In this document: piece by piece, positions 29,659-38,777 of the stretch
How the letters are laid out: every line of letters starts with the position of its first letter
Numbering within the stretch: position 1 is the first letter of the stretch
Assembly (NCBI RefSeq): GCF_046115505.1
Contig: NZ_CP170736.1
Coordinates: forward strand, 806,001 to 870,000
Direction: 5' to 3'
DNA from: Dellaglioa kimchii
GTDB lineage: Bacteria; Bacillota; Bacilli; Lactobacillales; Lactobacillaceae
Length of the DNA: 64,000 nucleotides
Notes under the pieces: model-generated
The model's database searches: none
What the model saw: the letters and a program-made list of their open reading frames with translations, nothing else
What the model was told of the DNA's origin: nothing
Made by a program: the position numbers and the translations under genes

Positions 29659-29690
29659 AAAGGATGCCCAATTAATGGACATCCTTTTTA
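29656..29690. terminator. Bidirectional terminator between the yigZ-like gene and tagO
   Basis: A 10-bp stem AAAAAGGATG/CATCCTTTTT (29657-29666 with 29680-29689), extended by CC/GG pairing. A and T runs on both flanks suit both converging genes. Confidence 0.8.
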
Positions 29691-29694
29691 CTAT

Positions 29695-30780
29695 CTATTT
29701 TTTTGAAGTCATCGTTTTAACAATTCTTTTAATCCAATTTAGCAGTGGCTTTCGTTTAGATCCAACTAACCCGATGGACTCTACAAATAGTTCTAGTCCC
29801 ACTAATGTCGCAACTGACATTAGTATTGAACCCCAAATTGATGAAATTGGATAAAGTAATGAAATAAATGAAAAAATTAACGCAATGCCATATATAACTA
29901 ATACTGTCTGTCGATGCGTTAACCCCATTTGCATCAACCGATGATGTAAATGATGTTTGTCTGCTTGAGAGATCGGTTTTTTATTTAAAATTCGGCGTAA
30001 CATCGCATAAACAGTATCCGTAATTGGTACACCCAATATTAAAACAGGCACAATAATAGAAATAAAAGTTGCATTTTTAAGTCCAGATAAAGAGAATACT
30101 GAAATCATAAATCCAATAAATAACGCACCTGTATCCCCTAAGTAAATCCTAGCCGGAAAGAAGTTATATGGCAAAAATCCAATCAGAGCAGCAACCAGCG
30201 TAAACATCATAATTGCAATATAACTATTTGTATTAACTAAAAAGAAATAGCCTACCAAACCACTTGTAAATAAAGCAATGATGGAAACCCCAGTTGCTAA
30301 TCCGTCTAATCCGTCTATTAAATTAATAGCATTTGTAATAGCTAAAATCCAAATAATTGTAATAGGGAAACTCATCCATCCTAAATTAATAATACCAAAA
30401 TAAGGTAAAGTAAATGTTGTCATTCGCATATTTGAAAAAAAGTAGACAATCAAGGCGGCAACTGTGATACCGAACATCTTTTGTCGTGGTTTTAATTCAA
30501 ACTTATCATCTAAAACACCGGTGATAATAATTACCAATTCAGCAGCAAACAGCGTTACTAACATTTTAATTGGATATTGATTTTTCAAAACAAAAAAATT
30601 CGTAAAATTAAAGGCTATAAAAATAGCTAACCCACCCATTGTAGGCATTGAAACCTTATTTACTCGTCTATTATTAGGAACATCGACTGCTCCTATTTTA
30701 ATTGAGAATAGTCTAATAACGGGAGTTAACAACGCGGAGATAAGCGCTGTTGCAAAAAATGCTACGATAATTGGAAACAT
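29695..30780 (-). CDS. tagO: UDP-GlcNAc:undecaprenyl-phosphate GlcNAc-1-phosphate transferase (TagO/WecA)
   Basis: The 361-residue, roughly 11-helix protein belongs to the MraY/WecA family. Key motifs are MPTMGGLAIF, the DD pair GVLDDKFELKP, NAINLIDGLDGLATG with catalytic Asp residues, and ADKHHLHHRL (HxHH) near residue 270. It starts assembly of wall teichoic acid or another surface glycan on undecaprenyl phosphate. AGGAGAG upstream of the ATG. It stands alone and ends at a bidirectional terminator. Confidence 0.93.
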   Translation of the reverse strand: MFPIIVAFFATALISALLTPVIRLFSIKIGAVDVPNNRRVNKVSMPTMGGLAIFIAFNFTNFFVLKNQYPIKMLVTLFAAELVIIITGVLDDKFELKPRQKMFGITVAALIVYFFSNMRMTTFTLPYFGIINLGWMSFPITIIWILAITNAINLIDGLDGLATGVSIIALFTSGLVGYFFLVNTNSYIAIMMFTLVAALIGFLPYNFFPARIYLGDTGALFIGFMISVFSLSGLKNATFISIIVPVLILGVPITDTVYAMLRRILNKKPISQADKHHLHHRLMQMGLTHRQTVLVIYGIALIFSFISLLYPISSIWGSILMSVATLVGLELFVESIGLVGSKRKPLLNWIKRIVKTMTSKK

Positions 30781-30845
30781 TTTGATATCTCTCCTTAAAA
30801 ATATTGTGTCATAGTAGTCTTAACTATACCACGTTGTCAAATAAA

Positions 30846-30882
30846 TACAAAAAAAGCATCAATTTAATTTAATTGATACTTT
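30846..30882 (-). terminator. kimA terminator
   Basis: Stem AAAAGCATCAATT/AATTGATACTTTT with one mismatch (30853-30882), followed by a T run on the minus strand. It sits just beyond the kimA stop. Confidence 0.75.
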
Positions 30883-30889
30883 TCAATAT

Positions 30890-32719
30890 TTATTTTTTCA
30901 AATGATAATTATATGTTGCAACAATAATATTCTCGCGAGAATTTAAGACAGTTCTCAATCTTAAACTCGTTTGGTTATGAAGAATATTTTGCCATGGTTT
31001 TCTTGGGACAAACTGTGGTACTAAGACTGTCGTTGTGAAGTTACGAGCAGCGGCATTCTTAGCAATAACATCTGTAAATTTCACAACAGGTGAAGCAATT
31101 GAACGATATGACGAATGTAAATCAACAAAACGAACACCAGGGAAACGTTCTTTAAATTCGCGTTCCGTTTCATGTTCTTTTTCCGGATTTGTATCGAAAG
31201 AAACGTGCATTGCAATCACATAATCACCAATTGAACGTGCATAATTAATTGCACCAGTTGTAACATGTGTTACAGAACTAACTAATACGATAACCGTGGA
31301 ACCATCGTAATCATGAATTTCTGCTTCTTCTGTTAAACGTAATTGTTCGGCAACTTTATTATAATGATCATTTATTTTATAGAATATAATGTACATAACT
31401 GGCATGATAATAAAGAATGGCCATACTGTTGATAAGCGATATCTAAAGAGAATCAACAGTATACTGAACGAAATAAAGGCTCCCAAGAAATTGTAAAAGG
31501 CCTTCATAATCCAACCCTTTGGACGATCATGATACCATTTTACAATCATCCCTGTTTGAGACAACGTAAACGGAATAAACACACCTACCGCGTATAATGG
31601 AATTAATAATGACGTTGATCCATTAAATATAAATGTTAAAATAATTGATCCGGCTGCTAACGTGATAATTCCGTTAGAATAGCCTAATCGATCACCTTTA
31701 TCCATATACAAATGAGGCATAAATTTATCTTTAGCTAAATTGAACGCTAAAATTGGAAAAGCCGAGAAACCTGTATTTGCAGCTAATACTAAAATTAATA
31801 CGGTTGAAAATTGGAAAATGTAATACAAAATACCTTGTCCAAATGTTGTTTGTGCAATTTGTGAAAGGACAGTCACTTTTTCAGTAGGGATAATACCATA
31901 CCAATAGTTTAAGAATGTTATTCCACCAAAGAAGACTGCCAAAAGTGTCGCCATAATTGTTAAAGTAGCAGCAGCATTTTTAGCATGTGGTTTTTTGAAG
32001 AAAGGCACTGCATTACTAATTGCTTCAACACCAGTTAATGAAGATGATCCCGATGAGAATGCTTTCAAAAGTAATGCTAGTGTAATTCCAGGAACGGCCG
32101 TACCCACAGCAGCTGTTGCGTGGTAAGGTACTTGACCTGTCATAATATTATAACCACCAACTAGTAACATCAATATAATCATAACCACGAAAAGATAAAC
32201 AGGAATAGTTAAGAATGAAGCTGATTCACGCAAGCCTCGTAAGTTCATTGCCATTACCAAAATAATAATAACCACTGAAATCGCTACTTGATGTCCATAC
32301 AACGAAGGTACCGCAGAAATCAATGCTTCAGTCCCTGCGGAAACACTAACCGCTACTGTCAACATATAATCAATTAAAAGCGATCCACCAGAAATTAATC
32401 CAGCATTTTTACCTAGGTTTTTACTTGAGACAACATACGCGCCTCCACCCTTAGGATAAGCATGGATAATTTGGCGATACGAAATTGTAATTGAAGCCAA
32501 TAAAACTAAGACTAACAATGCAATTGGTAATGAGTACCAGATTGCCATTGCTGAAAAGCCAACTAAAACGGTAACAATTTGTTCCGTACCGTACGCCACA
32601 GATGACAACGCATCTGACGATAAGAGCGCTAATGCCTTAAATTTTGATAATTGTTGATCTCCTTCTTCAGAAGATTTCAATGGTTTCCCAATTAAAAGTC
32701 TCTTTAAATAACGACGCAT
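30890..32719 (-). CDS. kimA: KimA-type potassium importer (APC superfamily)
   Basis: The 609-residue protein matches B. subtilis KimA (YdaO) from end to end. Shared features include KRLLIGKPLKS at the N-terminus, ALALLSSDALSSVAYGTEQ in the first helix, QIIHAYPKGGGAYVVS, and a C-terminal cytoplasmic domain from about 460 ending in VATYNYHLKK. KimA is a high-affinity K+/H+ symporter inhibited by cyclic-di-AMP through its cytoplasmic domain. AAGGAG precedes the ATG. The 250-nt gap upstream shows no ydaO-type riboswitch. A general amino acid permease label would be misleading. Confidence 0.88.
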   Translation of the reverse strand: MRRYLKRLLIGKPLKSSEEGDQQLSKFKALALLSSDALSSVAYGTEQIVTVLVGFSAMAIWYSLPIALLVLVLLASITISYRQIIHAYPKGGGAYVVSSKNLGKNAGLISGGSLLIDYMLTVAVSVSAGTEALISAVPSLYGHQVAISVVIIILVMAMNLRGLRESASFLTIPVYLFVVMIILMLLVGGYNIMTGQVPYHATAAVGTAVPGITLALLLKAFSSGSSSLTGVEAISNAVPFFKKPHAKNAAATLTIMATLLAVFFGGITFLNYWYGIIPTEKVTVLSQIAQTTFGQGILYYIFQFSTVLILVLAANTGFSAFPILAFNLAKDKFMPHLYMDKGDRLGYSNGIITLAAGSIILTFIFNGSTSLLIPLYAVGVFIPFTLSQTGMIVKWYHDRPKGWIMKAFYNFLGAFISFSILLILFRYRLSTVWPFFIIMPVMYIIFYKINDHYNKVAEQLRLTEEAEIHDYDGSTVIVLVSSVTHVTTGAINYARSIGDYVIAMHVSFDTNPEKEHETEREFKERFPGVRFVDLHSSYRSIASPVVKFTDVIAKNAAARNFTTTVLVPQFVPRKPWQNILHNQTSLRLRTVLNSRENIIVATYNYHLKK

Positions 32720-32894
32720 TTCTCTTTACTCCTTATGTTCTATATTTAAAAATCCATTCATAAATGATGCCAAAACAGCGCATTTATTTTACTGAATAGT
32801 TATTCTAATTACTAATTTCTATTCACCGAATTCACTCTATTTTACTCGTTTATATTTAAATATACAATACTGCAAACAAACTTTATTTTCAGTA

Positions 32895-32941
32895 TAAAAA
32901 AAGAGCTACTAATCCCAGAATAACAAGGATTAATAGCTCTT
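32895..32941 (-). terminator. groESL terminator
   Basis: A 15-bp stem with one G-U pair (32901-32915 with 32927-32941) is followed on the minus strand by a T run, 31 nt beyond the groEL stop. The remainder of 32720-32971 is AT-rich, probably holding the kimA promoter. Confidence 0.85.
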
Positions 32942-32971
32942 AAATTTTCATCATTTTTTATGACAAATGGG

Positions 32972-34597
32972 TTACATCATACCGCCCATACCACCGGGCA
33001 TTTGTTGTGGATCAGCTGCAGATGCTGGTTCTGGTTTATCTGCAACAACTGCTTCAGTTGTTAATAATAAAGCTGAGACACTAGCTGCATTTTGTAATGC
33101 TGAGCGTGTCACTTTAGTTGGATCAACAATCCCAACTTCAATCATATCTTGCCATTCATTTGTTGCTGCGTTAAAACCAATACCAGGTTTTTCTGATTTT
33201 AATTTTTCAACAATAACTGAACCCTCAAGTCCAGCGTTCTTTGCAATTTGGCGTACTGGTTCTTCCAAAGCACGTTGAACAATCTTGATACCCGTTAATT
33301 CATCGCCAACTGCTTCAAGTGCAGCAACTTTACTAATAACGTTAACAAATGCAGTACCACCACCGGCAACGAATCCTTCTTCGACAGCAGCACGTGTTGC
33401 ATTCAAAGCATCTTCAATACGGTATTTACGTTCCTTTAATTCTGTTTCAGTTGCAGCACCCACTTTGATGACAGCAACCCCACCAGATAATTTTGCCAAA
33501 CGTTCTTGTAATTTTTCACGATCAAATTCAGACGTTGTTTCATCGATCTGTTTTTTAATCAGACCAACACGTTCTGTAATTTTAGCTTTATCACCAGAAC
33601 CTTCAACAATGACTGTGTTTTCTTTTGTAATATTAACTTTACCAGCTGAACCTAATTGTTCAATTGTTGTATCCTTCAATTGTAAACCAAGTTCATCAGT
33701 AATCACTGTTGCACCAGTAACGATGGCAATATCTTCAAGCATAGCTTTACGACGATCACCAAATCCAGGTGCTTTAACTGCAACAACGTTAAATGTACCA
33801 CGAATTTTATTCAATACTAATGTTGGTAAAGCTTCCCCATCAACATCATCAGCGATAATTAATAATGGGCGACCTTGTTCCACAATAGATTGTAATAATG
33901 GTAAGACTTCTTGAATATTAGAAATTTTCTTATCCGTTACTAAAATATAAGGTGTCTCTAAGTTAGCTTCCATTTTATCGTTATCAGTTACCATATATTG
34001 TGACAAGTAACCTCGATCAAATTGCATCCCTTCAACGACATCTAATGATGTATCGATACTTTTTGATTCTTCGATTGTAATAACGCCATCATTACCAACT
34101 TTTTCCATAGCGTCAGCAATTAAAGCACCAATTTCTTCATTAGCTGAAGATACAGACGCAATTTGAGCAATGTCTTCTTTTGTTTCAACTTTGTGTGATA
34201 ATTCATGTAATTCAGCAACGGCTGCTTTTGTAGCAGTTTCAATACCACGACGAATCCCAACAGGGTTAGCACCTGCTGTCACATTCTTCATACCTTCAGT
34301 AACGATAGCTTGCGTTAAAACAGTAGCAGTTGTCGTTCCATCACCAGCTATATCATTCGTTTTTGAAGCAACTTCTGATACTAGTTTAGCACCCATATTT
34401 TCAAAATGGTCTTCTAGTTCAATTGCACGAGCAATTGTTACACCATCATTTGTAATAATTGGTGAGCCATATGATTCTTCTAAAACAACATTACGGCCTT
34501 TTGGTCCTAAAGTTGATTTAACGGTATTGGCTAATTGGTCAACACCTCTAAGCATTGCTGAACGAGCATCTTCAGAAAATTTTAATTCCTTTGACAT
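32972..34597 (-). CDS. groEL: 60 kDa chaperonin GroEL
   Basis: The 541-residue chaperonin is full length, with VTLGPKGRNV, GDGTTTATVL, the AGANP region and a C-terminal Gly-Met tail PGGMGGMM. With GroES it folds non-native proteins in the cytosol. AGGTGG upstream of the ATG. Second gene of groES-groEL and under CIRCE control. Confidence 0.99.
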   Translation of the reverse strand: MSKELKFSEDARSAMLRGVDQLANTVKSTLGPKGRNVVLEESYGSPIITNDGVTIARAIELEDHFENMGAKLVSEVASKTNDIAGDGTTTATVLTQAIVTEGMKNVTAGANPVGIRRGIETATKAAVAELHELSHKVETKEDIAQIASVSSANEEIGALIADAMEKVGNDGVITIEESKSIDTSLDVVEGMQFDRGYLSQYMVTDNDKMEANLETPYILVTDKKISNIQEVLPLLQSIVEQGRPLLIIADDVDGEALPTLVLNKIRGTFNVVAVKAPGFGDRRKAMLEDIAIVTGATVITDELGLQLKDTTIEQLGSAGKVNITKENTVIVEGSGDKAKITERVGLIKKQIDETTSEFDREKLQERLAKLSGGVAVIKVGAATETELKERKYRIEDALNATRAAVEEGFVAGGGTAFVNVISKVAALEAVGDELTGIKIVQRALEEPVRQIAKNAGLEGSVIVEKLKSEKPGIGFNAATNEWQDMIEVGIVDPTKVTRSALQNAASVSALLLTTEAVVADKPEPASAADPQQMPGGMGGMM

Positions 34598-34631
34598 AAT
34601 TAATCCACCTCATCTTTAATTTAAATTTATA

Positions 34632-34916
34632 TTAGTCTACTGTTGCAACGATATCTTTTTCATGAACGATTAAGTAGTCTCTACCTTCGAATGAAACTTC
34701 TGAGCCAGCATACTTATCAAATAAAACGGTCTCTCCAACGTTAACAGCAACAGCAATTTTTTCACCGTTATCCATCGTACGGCCTTCACCTACTGCAACA
34801 ATTTTTCCTGTTTGTGGTTTTTCTTGTACGTTACTTGCTAAGACAATCCCACCCACTGTTGTTTCTTCTTCTTTTGTTACTTCTAAAATAACACGATCTG
34901 CTAATGGTTTTAACAC
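34632..34916 (-). CDS. groES: 10 kDa co-chaperonin GroES
   Basis: The 94-residue protein has LKPLADRVILEV at the N-terminus and the mobile loop (TVGGIVLASNVQEKPQTGKIV). It starts with GTG, 7 nt after a GGAGGGA ribosome-binding site. First gene of the heat-shock operon, with 34 nt to groEL. Confidence 0.98.
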   Translation of the reverse strand: MLKPLADRVILEVTKEEETTVGGIVLASNVQEKPQTGKIVAVGEGRTMDNGEKIAVAVNVGETVLFDKYAGSEVSFEGRDYLIVHEKDIVATVD

Positions 34917-34940
34917 GTTCTATCCCTCCAACACTTTTAT

Positions 34941-34967
34941 TTAGCACTCTATCTTCCTAAGTGCTAA
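34941..34967. promoter_or_regulatory. CIRCE operator (HrcA) upstream of groES
   Basis: TTAGCACTC (34941-34949), 9 nt, then AAGTGCTAA (34959-34967). It matches the CIRCE inverted repeat except for one base (A for G in the right arm as read on the plus strand). It lies between the promoter and groES, as usual for HrcA repression. Confidence 0.93.
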
Positions 34968-34978
34968 TCACAAAATTA

Positions 34979-35007
34979 ACTATAATCAATTTTTTAAACA
35001 ATTGCAA
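34979..35007 (-). promoter_or_regulatory. groESL promoter
   Basis: On the minus strand, TTGCAA (35002-35007) and TATAGT (34979-34984) with a 17-bp spacer, directly upstream of CIRCE. Confidence 0.7.
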
Positions 35008-35142
35008 GCATTTCAGCTCTTATTTTAATAGAATTTTTAATATGAATTGAATTCGCTAACTAGTCAATTATGCTATACTTATCTTACGAAATTATTCACT
35101 AGAAAAATGTATGACAATCTAATTACAGTTAAAGGAGTTCTC

Positions 35143-35781
35143 ATGTCAAAATCAACTAGTAAAAATTCAATCGCTATTTTATTAGGCTATCTCGTTATCT
35201 TTATTTTACCAACAATTCTGAATCAACTATTTTCTTTAAAATCAGTTATCTATCCTGTTATGACGGCTGATTATGTTTTAGGAGCAATATTGTTAATTTG
35301 GTTAAATCATTACTTTAGCGCCAGAAATACGATAGATGGTCCCATTAAATGGTCACAAATTATTTCGTGGGGTATTCTTGGATTCATTCTAACACTAGTA
35401 ATCCAAACAGTTATTCAATTAATTTCATTTACCATTTTAAAAACGACTGTTCCCTCACAAAATACAAATGAAATTATGACTATTTTTACAAAATATCCTT
35501 ATTATATGTTGGCAGTCTCACTTGGTGCTCCGATTATGGAAGAACTCGTTTTTAGAAAAGTCTTCTTTGGCAATTTAGCAAGTTTCATATCACCTATTTC
35601 TGCCGCAATTCTTTCTAGTTTATTATTTAGTTTGGCACATAATGATGGCCATTTAGCTATCTATTTTTTAATTGGATTACTTTTCTGTTACCTCTACAAA
35701 CGAACAGGTGACATTAAAACATCAATGATTGCTCATATTCTCATGAATAGTCTAGTACTAGTTATTCAATCGTCACTTTAA
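35143..35781 (+). CDS. CPBP family intramembrane metalloprotease
   Basis: The protein of about 212 residues has six to seven hydrophobic helices and the CPBP (Abi) motifs: EELVFRKVFFG (EExxxR) near residue 136 and the second His-containing motif LLFSLAHNDGH about 35 residues later. The start is the ATG at 35143 with AAAGGAG upstream. An earlier in-frame TTG at 35047 is part of the promoter region, where an extended -10 TGCTATACT lies. B. subtilis has the related ydiL near groESL. The substrate is unknown. Members handle CaaX-like processing or bacteriocin self-immunity. Confidence 0.85.
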   Translation: MSKSTSKNSIAILLGYLVIFILPTILNQLFSLKSVIYPVMTADYVLGAILLIWLNHYFSARNTIDGPIKWSQIISWGILGFILTLVIQTVIQLISFTILKTTVPSQNTNEIMTIFTKYPYYMLAVSLGAPIMEELVFRKVFFGNLASFISPISAAILSSLLFSLAHNDGHLAIYFLIGLLFCYLYKRTGDIKTSMIAHILMNSLVLVIQSSL

Positions 35782-35799
35782 AAGAAAGGTGGAATTATT

Positions 35800-37737
35800 T
35801 TGATTCTGTTACAAGTACAACAAGCAGCTCGCTATTTTGGGGCAGATGTTCTTTTTGAAAATGCAAATATGGATATCAAAGACGATGCTAGAATTGCCCT
35901 AGTCGGTCGAAATGGTGCTGGAAAATCAACATTAATTAAAATGATTATTGATCAAGAGGCCACTGATGCTGGTCAAATCATTAAACATAAAGGCATGACT
36001 ATCGGCTACTTAGCACAAACAACAACCGTTTCTTCAGAACGTTCGATTTGGGACGAAATGAGTCGTGTTTTTGATTATTTAAAGAAAATGGAAATTCAAA
36101 TTCATACATTAGAAGCCCAAATTGCTGATCCTAAAAATGCAGAAGACTCTGAAAAGTTTGAAAAACTATTATCAACCTATGATCAAGTTTCGCATGATTT
36201 CAGTGAAAAAAATGGTTATGGTTATGAATCAGAAATCCGTTCTGTTTTACATGGCTTTAGATTTTATGAAGAAGATTTTAATCGCGATATTAGGACTCTA
36301 TCTGGTGGGCAGAAGACACGTTTAGCCTTAGCAAAATTACTTTTAGAAAAACGTGATTTATTAATTTTAGATGAACCAACTAACCACTTAGATATTGAGA
36401 CACTAACTTGGTTAGAAGGCTATTTGAAGACTTATACAGGGGCCCTCTTAATTGTCTCTCATGATCGTTACTTCTTAGATAAAATTGTGACAGAAGTTTA
36501 TGATATGAGCCATAATGAAACAACTCACTATAATGGTAACTACTCTCAATTTATTGTAAAAAAAGAAGCTAATTTAAAACAAGAATGGAAAGTTTTCGAA
36601 AAACAACAAGATAAGATTGAAAAAATTGAAGATTTTGTTAATAAAAATATTGTTCGGGCCTCAACAACGAAACGAGCACAAAGTCGCCGTAAACAACTCG
36701 AAAAATTAGATAAAATTGATCGACCAGAAGGTGACGAAAAAGCCCCTCGTTTTAGTTTTAAATCTGCAGATGAGAGTGGTAATATCGTTTTAACTGTTTC
36801 CGGTGCAGCTGTTGGTTACGATAATAAAGTGTTGTCTGAACCCGTTTCAATTGATTTACATAAGCATCAAGTTCAAGCTATTGTTGGTCCAAACGGTGTA
36901 GGAAAATCAACTTTACTTAAAAGTATCTTAGGCCAAATTCCATTCATTCGTGGTGAAGCATTCCTTGGCGCCAATGTTCATGTTGGCTACTACGATCAGG
37001 AGCAAAATCAATTAACAGATAAAAATACTGTTTTAGATGAACTCTGGAATGATCATCCTTCAACTCCTGAAACAGATATTCGATCATTATTAGGTGGATT
37101 TCTATTTTCCGGAGATGACGTTTTAAAACGTGTCTCAAATTTAAGTGGTGGTGAAAAAGCCCGTCTTGCTTTGACCAAACTTGCAATGGACAAAGATAAC
37201 TTTTTAATTTTTGATGAACCCACTAACCATTTAGACATTGATAGTAAAGAAGTCCTTGAAAAGGCGATTGCTAACTTTGATGGTACTGTCTTACTTGTTT
37301 CCCACGACCGCTACTTCATTAATAAAGTTGCAGAAAGTATCATTGAGGTTTCAAAAGAAGGCTCTACTTACTACATGGGTGATTACGATTATTATGTTGA
37401 TAAAAAAGAAGAATTAGAAGCTATCGAAGCCGAAAAAGTAGCACTTGAAATTGCCTCATCTTCAGAAGCTCCTGAAGTTAAACCAACAACTAATTATCAA
37501 CAAAATAAAGAAACACAAAAGGAACAACGTAAATTAACACGTGAAATTGATCGTTTAGAATCTGAATTAAGTGAGCTAGAAACTCATAAAACAGAACTTG
37601 AAGAAAAAATGTCTCAGCCTACTATTTTTAGTGATGCAGATAAACTTCAAGAGCTACAAACTGAACTACAATCTATTCAAACTGCAATAGAGACTGCAGA
37701 AACTAATTGGGAAGAAGCTAGCTTAGCTTTAGAATAA
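35800..37737 (+). CDS. ABC-F family ATPase, YdiF-like
   Basis: The 645-residue soluble protein has two ABC domains: Walker A GRNGAGKST (about 39) and GPNGVGKST (about 367), signatures LSGGQKTRLALAK and LSGGEKARLALTK, and Walker B ILDEPTNHLDIE and IFDEPTNHLDID. The charged linker lies between and a coiled-coil tail (about 565-645) follows, with no membrane helices. ABC-F proteins act on the ribosome, mainly relieving stalls. The end-to-end layout matches B. subtilis YdiF. Start TTG with AAAGGTGG upstream, 18 nt after the CPBP gene. Confidence 0.88.
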   Translation: MILLQVQQAARYFGADVLFENANMDIKDDARIALVGRNGAGKSTLIKMIIDQEATDAGQIIKHKGMTIGYLAQTTTVSSERSIWDEMSRVFDYLKKMEIQIHTLEAQIADPKNAEDSEKFEKLLSTYDQVSHDFSEKNGYGYESEIRSVLHGFRFYEEDFNRDIRTLSGGQKTRLALAKLLLEKRDLLILDEPTNHLDIETLTWLEGYLKTYTGALLIVSHDRYFLDKIVTEVYDMSHNETTHYNGNYSQFIVKKEANLKQEWKVFEKQQDKIEKIEDFVNKNIVRASTTKRAQSRRKQLEKLDKIDRPEGDEKAPRFSFKSADESGNIVLTVSGAAVGYDNKVLSEPVSIDLHKHQVQAIVGPNGVGKSTLLKSILGQIPFIRGEAFLGANVHVGYYDQEQNQLTDKNTVLDELWNDHPSTPETDIRSLLGGFLFSGDDVLKRVSNLSGGEKARLALTKLAMDKDNFLIFDEPTNHLDIDSKEVLEKAIANFDGTVLLVSHDRYFINKVAESIIEVSKEGSTYYMGDYDYYVDKKEELEAIEAEKVALEIASSSEAPEVKPTTNYQQNKETQKEQRKLTREIDRLESELSELETHKTELEEKMSQPTIFSDADKLQELQTELQSIQTAIETAETNWEEASLALE

Positions 37738-37751
37738 GCTAGCTTCTTTTT
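37714..37751 (+). terminator. Terminator overlapping the ydiF-like stop codon
   Basis: A perfect 12-bp stem (37714-37725 with 37735-37746) followed by TTTTTG. The left arm and loop lie within the last codons of the ABC-F gene, whose stop is in the right arm. Confidence 0.85.
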
Positions 37752-37760
37752 GTTTATTTA

Positions 37761-37789
37761 TTGACATTTAAAGAATGAAAGCCTATTCT
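37761..37789 (+). promoter_or_regulatory. Promoter of the thiamine salvage operon
   Basis: TTGACA (37761-37766) and TATTCT (37784-37789) with a 17-bp spacer, about 30 nt before the TPP aptamer. Confidence 0.75.
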
Positions 37790-37818
37790 TTTGTTGTAAT
37801 CTAAAAATAAAATATAAG

Positions 37819-37957
37819 TACACTAGGGGTGTTCTTTAGAAGAACTGAGATAGGTTTTTACAACCTAATCCCTTCGAACCTGTAAGCCAAAACTTGCGTA
37901 GGAAAGTGTGAAGAAGGACCCCACTCTACAATTTTTTTGTCAAAGAGTGGGGTTTTT
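37819..37957 (+). promoter_or_regulatory. TPP riboswitch with intrinsic terminator
   Basis: The conserved THI-box parts are seen in order: CTAGGGGTG, ACTGAGA (37844-37850), CCCTTCGAACCTG (37870-37882) and GTAGGAAAGTG. A terminator with stem CCCCACTCT/AGAGTGGGG (37919-37927 with 37944-37952) and TTTTT follows. The design predicts transcription stop when thiamine pyrophosphate is plentiful. Confidence 0.95.
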
Positions 37958-37979
37958 GTGTACTCAAGAGGAGAAAGTT

Positions 37980-38777
37980 ATGCCATTAGAACTACTCGAT
38001 AAACTTCGTAAAGAGAACCCAGTAATTTTCAACATTTCTAATTACATCACGGTTCAAGACGTTGCCAATGGACTCAACGCAATTGGCGCTTCCCCTATCA
38101 TGCCCAGTGCGATTGAAGAAGCAGCCGAAATGTTACAAATTTCTGCTGCTGCCACAATCAATATGGGATCATTTAAAAGTTCAGAATTACCTTACATTGA
38201 GAGGGTTAGTCAAATCGCAAACGATTTAGATATCCCACTTGTGCTAGACCCAGTTGCTGTTGCTATGCCTTACCGCCAAAAAGTAATTACAAACTTACTT
38301 GAACATTTTCATTTTAATTTTATTCGCGGTAATGCTGGTGAAATTGCTGCATTAGCTGGTGTTGAATGGCAAGCAAAAGGTATTGATGCAGGAAATGGTT
38401 CTGCAGATTTAGCAGAAATCGCAAAAATTGTAGCCAAACGGTACAATTGTACGGTTGTTCTAAGTGGTCCTACAGACTATATTTCTGATGGAAAGCGTGT
38501 TGCAACTGTGACGCAAGGTACGTCTCTTTTTCAAACACATGTTGGTTCAGGCGATATGCTTTCAAGTTTAATAGCTGCATTTGCGGCTGTCTCTAAAGAT
38601 AACGAGTTCGAAGCAGCAAGAATCGCTTGCCTTATTTTTGCAACAACTGGTGAACTTGTTGCTGATGAGTTAATTACCGAAAAACCAGGTAGTTTTATTG
38701 TTAACCTATTGGATAAACTACATTTAATAACGATAAATGAACTTTCTAATCAAATAACGATGAAAGGAGACCAATAA
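37980..38777 (+). CDS. thiM: Hydroxyethylthiazole kinase
   Basis: The 265-residue kinase phosphorylates the thiazole moiety in thiamine salvage. PSAIEEAAEML and NMGSFKSSEL near the N-terminus, LDPVAVAMPYR, and the C-terminal GSGDMLSSLIAAF anion hole are typical of ThiM. The true start is the ATG at 37980, after GAGGAG and the riboswitch terminator. A longer frame runs back into the riboswitch and is not real. It overlaps thiD by one base (TAATG). Confidence 0.95.
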   Translation: MPLELLDKLRKENPVIFNISNYITVQDVANGLNAIGASPIMPSAIEEAAEMLQISAAATINMGSFKSSELPYIERVSQIANDLDIPLVLDPVAVAMPYRQKVITNLLEHFHFNFIRGNAGEIAALAGVEWQAKGIDAGNGSADLAEIAKIVAKRYNCTVVLSGPTDYISDGKRVATVTQGTSLFQTHVGSGDMLSSLIAAFAAVSKDNEFEAARIACLIFATTGELVADELITEKPGSFIVNLLDKLHLITINELSNQITMKGDQ

